Source: Camellia lanceoleosa (taxonomy: Eukaryota; Streptophyta; Magnoliopsida; Ericales; Theaceae). From it: 64,000 nucleotides of DNA. This document shows positions 56,512 through 64,000 of the stretch, in pieces; within the stretch, counting starts at the first letter, position 1, and each line of letters opens with the position of its first letter. The notes under the pieces were generated by a model. It was not told the origin of the DNA, made no database searches, and saw only the letters and a list, made by a program, of their open reading frames with translations. A program made the translations under genes and the position numbers. Location of the stretch: assembly GCA_025200525.1 (NCBI GenBank), contig CM045770.1, positions 124,845,429 to 124,909,428 on the forward strand. The letters run 5' to 3'.

Positions 56512-57660
56512 ATAATTTTGATTGTTGTTCAAGTTTGTAGAGCAATTCTGTAGTTCTAAACCCTACAATTTTCAATTGTTAAATGTTTCTAGAGAAATTT
56601 TGGGCCATAAACCATTTTTGGGACTTTAATTTTAAAATTCAAAATTAAATGAACAAAATTTATTCTCAAATTTTCTCTGGATGTGGGAACTATGTCAATT
56701 TTCTCTAGTTGTAATCATTGTTTGTAATTTTGTAAATTTTCTCTGACTGTGTGAATTTTCTTTGGCTATGATCACCAATTTGTGTATTGCACATCGTGAT
56801 TGGAAAGGCAGATAAATTTTCTAGTTTGTACCCGAAGAAATTTTTGCGAAAACCAAAGAAGTTCTCTGGAATCTTGAGAACATCTCTAGACTGGAATCTA
56901 GAGGAATTCTCTGGCCTTCCCAAAATTTCTCTAGAGAGAAATTCTCTGAAAAGTCCAGAGAAATTCTCTAGATCGAATTTTCTATGAATCGATGTTGAGG
57001 GACCTTAGATATTATGAAAATATTAGATGTCATTTATGCTATAAAATCTTAATATCAGGGACCCTAAAAAAAATCCCTTATAAAAATCAAATTCTAGTTA
57101 GAGTATGATTTATTTTATAATCCCACATCGGGAGAAGAAGGAAAAAGTGAGTTGTTTTACTCATATAAAGTGAATCTTATACTCCCATTTAATATTATAG
57201 TACTGTGCATGTTTCAATTGAAGATAGATTAAATTTTAAAATAAAATAAATTTTAAAAAAATTATTAATTAATTTTTGTGTAAGTTGGTTGATTTTTGAC
57301 CGATTTCAGTGATTTTATCAAAATATATATATTATTTTATTTCTAAAATAAATGTTTTAAGTTTTATGACAAATTTTAATATAGAATAAACTAAAATTAA
57401 AAAATTTATAAAACCAAATTTATTTTATTTTATCATAAATATAATTTTTTTAATTTATTCTATTTTTTTCATCTTTACCAATTAAATTATGACATCTATT
57501 TCTTATTGTGAACTTAGAATATACAATTAATTGACATAACAACTGTAATATATATATATATATTTTTTTTTTAATAAAATTATTAAAATTTAATTCATTC
57601 TAAATTAGTTTTCTATATTTTTTAAATAAAATTTATGTTATTATTTAATTAAATTTTTTT
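56512..57660. other. Inner part of the Helitron-like element, noncoding
   Basis: Contains a patch of nested 'ttctctag' and 'ctctagagagaaattctctg' palindromic motifs (56780-56985), then AT-rich DNA. Short frames on both strands only. Confidence 0.45.
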
Positions 57661-57707
57661 TTTTTAAACTTTTGCTAGCCCATGCATAGGACGGGTTTAT
57701 ATGCTGG

Positions 57708-58167
57708 TTATATAATATAAGGTAAAATGTTGTTGGTTTATCAAACCTCAAAGTTTTAACTCTATTTTCATAAATTTTTGAATTAAAAAATTATAAAAAT
57801 ACAAATGGCAAATTATCATTGATTCTTCTATTTTATTATTTTAATTAAATACTTAATTAACATGAAAAATCTTTTAAATTTATTAATTTATAAACTAGTT
57901 ATGGTATCTATTATCATTACTATCTATATCTATATTCTATATCTATAATTTTAGATTTCAAAATTTCTTATGTAGAAAGTCAAAATATAAATCTTAGCCA
58001 TGTCTTGTATCAAAATCTAAGTCACCTAATTTGAAATTAAAATTTTTTAAATAATATTTCAAATGTAATTTTATCCTTGTAAAATTTGAACATATTTTCA
58101 TTTTTTTGAAAAATAAAATATAAAAATGGCATAAAACTATGGTATTTTTTTTTTTTTTTTTTTTTTT
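57708..58167. other. Intergenic AT-rich DNA
   Basis: No gene or repeat recognised. It ends in a T-tract (about 58146-58167) next to the following inverted-repeat candidate. Confidence 0.5.
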
Positions 58168-59450
58168 GAGAAAAGTACCCATGAGTCCTATTTGAAAGTT
58201 GTGTACTCTATTTAATCCCAAAACTTTTTGTTTATACCTAACAGTCCTGTGCATATTTTTTTTTCTTCTCTTTCTCTACACATTCATTCTTTTCTTTCTC
58301 TTTCTCTTCCTGATTTCCAGCGACCATGCCTATCTTCTTCTTTCTCTCTTTCTAATATACAATCGTCAACAACCACCACCGATTGAGATTCACTAGCAAC
58401 CACCGACCACCAACTCCTTACTTCACCCTCACCGAAAGTTGAAGAAGATAAGTTTTCAGTGAAGAAGATAAGTAGATCTACTCAAATTTACATCAGATTT
58501 GTGTAAATTTATATTATATCTGTCTAGATCTAAACTAAAAATAGTTACTAGAGTACAATCCTCTCTATGTTTGTCTCTGTTTTTCGATCTCTCAATTTTT
58601 CTACCTTTTCTCTACTATACATTTCTCTTTTCCTGTTTTAATAGAGAAATCTTTCAAGTTCTCAACAAGTTGTTTTCGATTTTTAGTTACAAGGGGTGAA
58701 AATTGTAAAATTTTACAATTTTAGTTTTTTTTTTTTTTTTTGGGTGCTAAAATGAATCATGCTAAAATTGCAAAATTTCACTATTTCATAACATACTTTA
58801 AATTGTAAAATTTTACAATCTCATAACATATTTTTCAATTTGATTGATAAGGATAAATGCTTAATCGAATCATACTTTAAAACTGTAACAATTTTACAGT
58901 TTCAAAGTTTGCTTTTCAGTTTGATAAATATTGGAGAGTATTTTCTTAAAACTTTACAAAAATTGAAAAATAACATATATTTTCTTCTCATTATTGCTAT
59001 TTGTTATTGTTATGGGGTTTTTTTTTTTTTTTTCAGTTTATCAATATTTAACATATTTTGTTTTTTTTTTTTTGTTCTAATTTCTCCATTTTTTTTTTGA
59101 CAATATTTTGGATATTTCGATGAGTTTTCGACAATATTTTTGATGTCCAACAAACGTTTTGGACATTTCGACAACTTCTAGAGAAGTTCAAAACACTCCG
59201 GCGATACTTCAATGCATTTCCAAGGATACTTCGGTGACTTCTCAGTGATATTGAACATTTCAGTGAGCCTTCAGTGAAGGTCTGATGGAAGTACGGCAGT
59301 GGTGGAATGTAGCAGCATCTTTAAATAAAAAAAAAAAAAAAAGATTTTTTGGTAACACTTAAAAATATGTAGGACTAATTGGTGCAACTGTTTTGTTTTG
59401 AGACTAGATGGGTTTTGAACTTTGTATATGGAACCTACCGGTAAGTTTCC
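58168..59450. mobile_element. Candidate MITE with diverged terminal inverted repeats
   Basis: The left end 'gaaaagtacccatgagtcct' onward is similar, over about 60 bases, to the inverted right end ('gaaacttaccggtaggttcc' on the minus strand). Both continue to a 'CAAAAC' motif. T-tracts flank both ends, so a target duplication cannot be read. The inner part has a CT-rich stretch and 'tttcgac' or 'cttcggtg' patches (59100-59280), with no coding domain. Confidence 0.35.
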
Positions 59451-59685
59451 TTTTTTTTTTTTCCTTTTTTTTATTCTCTAGATCCTTAGGAATCTTTGTT
59501 TAGAAGAACAAGGACAACAAGATTTACTTTAGTAGTCCAAGTCCTTTAAATAAATGATAAAATATTTTGGACTGAAGTACCTTCTTTCTAACCGTAAGAT
59601 TTCAAGTGATGTGTTTCACTTTTTTGAATTGTTTGAAAATTTTAAAATTCAATAACTTTTACTTTTGATCTATGTTTTTTTTTGG

Positions 59686-60374
59686 GGATATTTACCAGTA
59701 AATCCTATCTCACAAACAGTTTTACCGATTGGTCCTAAGGTTATTTCTATTGTTCTGATTAGTCTTATTAGTGAAGAAATATCTTACCAGTTGATCCTAT
59801 TTCTTTTGTTTAGTAACATTGAGTGGTCAATTATACCCTTCCGTGTGTGTGTCGCGTGACATACATCATTCCAAGGCCAAAAGCATAAAGCGCCTTAGTG
59901 TACTTTGTTGATGTGTGACACCTATTGTGTGTGTCACGTGACATATTGTGTGTGTCGCGTGACACTCCAAGGCAAAAAGCATAAAGAGCCTTAGTATACT
60001 TTGTTGATGTGTGATACCCATTGTGTGTGTCGCGTGACACTCCAAGGAAAAAAGCATAAAGAGCCTTAGTGTACTTTGTTGATGTGTGACAACCATTGTG
60101 TGTGTCGCGTGACACTTCAAGGCAAAAAGCATAAAAAGCCTTAGTGTACTTTGTTGATGTGTGACACCCATTGTGTGTTTCACGCGACATATTGTGTGTC
60201 ACGTGACATACCCTCATAAAGAGCCTTGGTGTACTTTGTTGATGTATGGCACCCATTGTGTGTGTCACGTGACATATTGTGTGTGGCACATGACACAATA
60301 AACAGTTTATTAGAAAAAAATTGGGACCAATTGGTTCATAAGTTTAACATTTGAGATTTATTGGTAAATCTCCC
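59686..60374. mobile_element. Candidate MITE around a minisatellite
   Basis: The left end 'gggatatttaccagtaaatc' pairs with the inverted right end ('gggagatttaccaataaatc' on the minus strand). Similar 'ttaccggtaggtcct' ends occur in the neighbouring candidate, so they may form one family. No target duplication was resolved. Confidence 0.45.
59840..60300. repeat. Minisatellite of about 75 bp, 5-6 units
   Basis: Each unit contains 'tgtgtgtcgcgtgacac', 'ccaaggcaaaaagcataaag' and 'agtgtactttgttgatgtgt'. Units vary by insertion of an extra 'cacgtgacatattgtgtgtg' piece. TCACGTGA, a perfect palindrome with a G-box core, occurs several times (e.g. about 59935, 60200, 60266). A 155-codon minus-strand frame across it is only the repeat read through. 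Confidence 0.9.
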
Positions 60375-61872
60375 TTTTTATAAAATTTATATTTTTTAGA
60401 TCATCTCATCAAAATTTATAAAATAAGATCCATCTTGACTATGAAATTCTTTAAAATAAATATTGACAAAATTTCACTAAGTTCGCTGTTACAAAACAGT
60501 AAAATTTTACTAAATTTGTTGTTACCAAACAATAAAGTTTTCACTGCACAAATATAGAGAAATTTCTCTTTGCATAGTGAAATTTCTATCTAGTATAAGG
60601 ACACAAACAAAATGTTTTATAGTTTCAATTCTATACTATTTAGAGGACAAATTCAATTTAAATATCCATTTTTCATAAAATTTGTACTTTTTGAATCATC
60701 TTATCAACATCTATCGAACAAGACTTACTATGAATATGAAATTCTTTAAAATAAAATTATGAAAGTTCATTGAGTTTACCATTCTTTGACTCAGTGAAAT
60801 TTTGCTAACTAATTCAATGAATGTTACTATTGGTCAATGTCATTGTTACTGACTACAAATCAGTGAATTTCTCTATTTCTAAAATAATAAGATTCTTAAA
60901 TGAGAATTAACCATTGGAAAAATTGAAAATTGCAAAATTTGTGTACCTAATTCAATTTGAGGTACCATTAGAATAAAGGCACTATAAATTTTTTTTAAAA
61001 ATTCTTAAATTCTTTAAATTTTACTAATTATACTTCCTAAATTCTAGTCAAATTGCAAGAAATCAACGAAGATCAAAGTCTATATCAATGACATTTCACT
61101 AATCGAAGCTAGGACAAGTGAGAAGTTAGTGAAATTTTTCTGACTTTTAGTCAAAAAACTCAATAATTTTTTTTTTCTTTTCAAAATTTCATATTTATCA
61201 TTGATCTTGTTTGACAGATCTCGATGAGATGGTTCCAAAAATATAAATTTTACAAAATACGGAGTTTCAGATCAAAAGGTATTAAATTTTAAAATTTTGA
61301 AATACATTCCAAAATACAACTTGTATAAAGAGAGAGGAGGTGTTAGAAAAATGTTTAGCGTTAAAAGGGCATTATTAACATTTATATTAAAGTTGTCCTT
61401 ATCTTAATGGAATTTCAAATTTTAGAAACTTTAACTAGCAAACAAATTATTATTGTTCTTAAATTCTTACACAAATATATAAAGGGATCCCTACCTAATA
61501 TTCCCTAAAGCTATTGGCCTATTTAGCCATATCTAACTTTAAATTTTTTAAAAAATGTAAATAGAATTTCAATACAAAAATTTAACCATACTTAACCCTA
61601 CAACTAAAATTTAAAATTTAGAAGAAAAATTGAAATGAAATTTTAATAATAATTTATAAAGGGTTATAAAATTCAAGTATACATGTCCTAATCCCATTAA
61701 GAAAATATAAAATTAAAACTTAAAATTTTAACTATAAAGTTTAAATTAATAATTAGCACTTAACTTCTCTTAAGCAAGTTTTAGGCCAAAAGCACAGCAC
61801 ATGCCTAGCCTAATATTGGATAATGTTTTCAAACATAAATATATCTTAATATTAATGAAATAGACATTAGTT
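60375..61872. other. Intergenic AT-rich DNA
   Basis: Contains repeated phrases such as 'aaatttcactaa.tt..gctgttac' near 60470-60530, but no defined repeat unit, gene or RNA was recognised. Confidence 0.5.
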
Positions 61873-61879
61873 ATATTTT

Positions 61880-62228
61880 AGGATAAATTACAAACACACC
61901 CCCTGAGGTTTACTTAAATTACAAATTATCCCTTGTTATTTTTGAAATTACATTATGCCCCCTAAGGTTTCTAATTTCATAACAAATAGGTCTTTTTATT
62001 AATAAATCATCAAGTTAATTAACAGTTTTTAATAATGTTAAAATTTTATTTCAATTAATAATTAAGATAATATAATTATTGTATTGGTGAATAGTTAGAA
62101 ATTTTACTTTTTTCAATTAATTATGTTAAATAAAAAATTCTGATAGGGAGGTATTTGTAATTTTCCAAACCACAAGGAGCAATTCGTATTTTAAACAAAC
62201 CTTAGGGGATATATTTGTAATTTATCCT
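61880..62228. mobile_element. MITE, 349 bp, AGGATAAATTAC ends
   Basis: Inverted ends AGGATAAATTAC and GTAATTTATCCT continue inward with partial pairing (acaccccctgaggtttactt against aaaccttaggggatatattt). The flank ATATTTT is duplicated (61873-61879 and 62229-62235). No coding capacity. Similar 'ggataaattaca' motifs occur in NLR intron 1 near 23984 and 24193, so related copies may be there. Confidence 0.75.
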
Positions 62229-62235
62229 ATATTTT

Positions 62236-62861
62236 AAGAATAAATATATAAATTTCATAATTAAAATTTTAAAATGTTAATAAATATGCACAAAAAAAAA
62301 TTAGGACAATAATGGTATAAAAGTCAATCTGAAATAAGTTTTTAGGTTATGTTTAGTGTTTAATCAGTTGTAACACTCCTAAGCTAACACATGCTCATTA
62401 CAACCTACAAAATTATTATATAATTTTAACTAATCATCTACTGAATGTTTACTCGTTGATAGGAAAAATTTCTTAGCTAGGTCCGGGCTAGGGTTATAAC
62501 ATAACTCATGGTATATCTAACTCAACTTGGTCTTGGATTAATAAAAAATATTTTTGCCCAAGTTTAAATTTAAAAAAAAACATACATAAATATGTACATA
62601 TTTGTTATTTGCATTATCAAAAAAATATTAAAGATATGTATTGTGTCACCCCAAAAATCGGAAACATTAAGAGATATAATAACAAAGAAATATAGAGTAT
62701 TTCTAAGGTTTTAAGTCCAAAAATAAATAAAATATATATCAGAGTTAAATTACAGACAATGTTGTCCTTATTTTACAAATTATAAGTAAAAATAAAACAA
62801 TTAGATAAATCTGACTTTTATAAGTAAAAATAAAACAATTAGATAAATCTGACTTCAGTAG
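62236..62861. other. Intergenic AT-rich DNA
   Basis: A direct repeat 'aagtaaaaataaaacaattagataaatctgactt' type (about 35 bases) occurs at about 62785 and 62822. Nothing else was recognised. Confidence 0.55.
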
Positions 62862-63143
62862 TTAGGTTGAAAATCCGACGTCAGTCCATGCTTGATGTAC
62901 TTCCTGGACTTTTCCATAATATCTTCTTCGCCGATGAATTCTTCGAAAATATGGCATTAGTACCAAGGCAATGAAAATAGCTATGAGCACTTGACATCCA
63001 GTAAGAACACATATACACCATAACTTTCTATACTCCCGAAATATACAAACAAGTACAAACAGTGTGAACAAGTAGAGGTATAACATATTGTAGACACTCC
63101 ATTTTTGACCGTCCTCAAGACTTGGTTGTGCTTGCAGGTACAT
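62862..63143 (-). CDS. Small hypothetical membrane-like reading frame
   Basis: 93 codons. Two hydrophobic segments (about residues 21-37, YLYLFTLFVLVCIF, and 47-66, LTGCQVLIAIFIALVLM) are followed by a basic stretch RRIHRRRRYYGK. The pattern looks like a piece of a two-helix membrane protein, and base composition is less AT-rich than around it. No family is recognised. Upstream, in-frame codons continue without a clear start, so it may be an exon or a relic. Confidence 0.3.
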   Translation of the reverse strand: MYLQAQPSLEDGQKWSVYNMLYLYLFTLFVLVCIFREYRKLWCICVLTGCQVLIAIFIALVLMPYFRRIHRRRRYYGKVQEVHQAWTDVGFST

Positions 63144-64000
63144 CCAGCCACAAGTTCGATTGCTCGTCGAGTGCTTGACTTTCGCGACAGAACGTCACAA
63201 GTTTGAGTTTTCCAAACCCTATATCATTTATGCCCTATTTTTGGACCATGTGTTGGTCCTTTCTGCTTGCTTCTTGTGAGGCAATGCCGACTACCTTTTG
63301 GCCTTACCGACCATGGTTTTGTCCCTGCCTACTATTGATGAAGCCTGCCGGCCATCAATGAGGCACTACCGGCTACAACTGATGACCGACAGAACACTTT
63401 GTCTCAGCAGATTTCACTCTAGATCTTTTGAGCCAGCTGGTTTTCACTCATCCCTTCTCCATACATGTATGGAAGGATGAGGCCCTTTCCAAGCTTGTTG
63501 AACAAGCTTTAATTGGCATTCTTCTATATAAGGAGAGGCCCCTCCTCCCTTACAGAGGTTCAGCACATTTTGAAGAGATATATATATATCTCTATATATA
63601 TATTTCTCACTCTCTCTCTATATTGTTGTTGGTTTTGTGCCTTAAAGTCTATTTTCTTCCCACTTTTGTACTACAACACATAGTGATACACCACCACCTT
63701 TGGGCTGAGGTTCTTGGGAGTGTTATTTGAGCTCTGAAAGTTGGTTTCTGGCCTCAGAGGTTGCTGGTTTCGAAGTTGAACTTCAAGGGTGAGTATATTC
63801 CCCTTTTAAGCCTTTGTTTGTATCTTATTTTGGCCATCCTTGCATATTGTTTTAGGCCTTGCTTTCAACTGAAAAAAGTTCTGTATTTAAGTGCTTTTGG
63901 TGATTGTTTAAGGTCTCTTTGGTGTTAAGGGTGTACAACCCTCTTGTGTGCCTTGTTTGGCCTTGTTTTGTGCCATGCCTTAAGGCCTTTGGGTTAGTCT
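63144..64000 (+). promoter_or_regulatory. Promoter-like or LTR-like stretch at the window end
   Basis: The base composition changes to near-balanced at about 63110. TATATAAGG (63525-63533) is followed by 'agaggcccctcctcccttac' and, 200 bases on, by 'aacttcaagggtgagtat', which looks like an exon end and donor. An inverted pair 'ccatacatgtatgg' lies at about 63458. This could be the U3/R/U5 of an LTR whose body lies beyond the window, or the 5' end of a gene. Only one copy is visible, so the type is open. Confidence 0.35.

Larger units (their letters stand above)
55242..57707 (+). mobile_element. Helitron-like element, non-autonomous, 2.5 kb
   Basis: The proposed 5' end is TCTATATATATTATATAG at 55242, after an A, followed by 'taaaaaggga'. 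The proposed 3' end is CTGG at 57704-57707, before a T. About 10 bases inside lies the hairpin GCCCATGCATAGGACGGG. TC at one end, CTRR at the other, a hairpin near the 3' end and insertion between A and T are Helitron marks, and this type of hairpin is common in eudicots. No Rep/helicase is encoded. It contains a broken gene fragment and a hAT-type MITE. The 5' boundary is less sure than the 3' one. Confidence 0.5.

Noticed and set aside
59831..60298. Regular repeats that could suggest a CRISPR array, and a 155-codon frame across them
   Set aside because: The repeats are directly joined units without unique spacers, in a plant genome; the frame is only the repeat translated.

Overview
The window is nuclear DNA of a flowering plant, most probably a eudicot. 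It is AT-rich and its genes have GT-AG introns. It carries a CC-NBS-LRR disease-resistance gene of the RPS2/RPS5 type, plant transposable elements (CACTA, Ty3/gypsy Tat-type, Helitron-like, hAT-like MITEs, a tRNA-derived SINE, an L1 LINE relic) and fragments of typical plant host genes. There are no prokaryotic or organellar features. The species cannot be named from the sequence.

Layout. Bases 1-240 match the 3' flank of the resistance gene found later in the window, so the window probably starts just behind a paralogue. An L1 reverse-transcriptase relic lies at 722-1010. Bases 2887-16149 are one 13.3-kb CACTA (En/Spm) element with CACTACAGG termini and an ATT/ATT target duplication. It holds a broken TNP2-type transposase gene, a second gene of the Transposase_24 type, and pieces of three unrelated host genes (DDI1 protease exon, OEP16 channel exons, TRA1/TRRAP fragment). 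Bases 20621-33766 are a six-exon NLR gene with an apparently open 1621-residue reading frame when spliced. Its 3' half arose by an internal duplication of about 4 kb.

On the minus strand, 42.8 to 35.2 kb, an SMG7-like 5' exon is followed by the last four exons of a HAD-family (HDHD3-like) hydrolase gene. The hydrolase part has a nonsense codon and a lost splice acceptor, so this looks like a chimeric, decayed locus. Bases 43176-55034 are a complete but decayed Ty3/gypsy element of the Tat type: two LTRs, 5-bp duplication GTTAT, gag, protease, RT, two RNase H domains, integrase, a 58-bp tandem array and a long antisense reading frame. It landed in an AT-rich minisatellite. Bases 55242-57707 have Helitron-like ends around a broken gene fragment and a perfect hAT-type MITE. 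The rest, to 64000, is intergenic DNA with MITEs and a minisatellite of about 75 bp, and ends in a promoter-like or LTR-like stretch.

The only gene here that looks intact is the NLR, an intracellular immune receptor. Everything else is transposons, or host genes copied or broken by rearrangement. The most striking content is the multi-gene capture in the CACTA element, the internal growth of the NLR LRR region, the SMG7/HDHD3 chimera and the antisense frame of the Tat element. Family names come from remembered motifs; no database search was possible.
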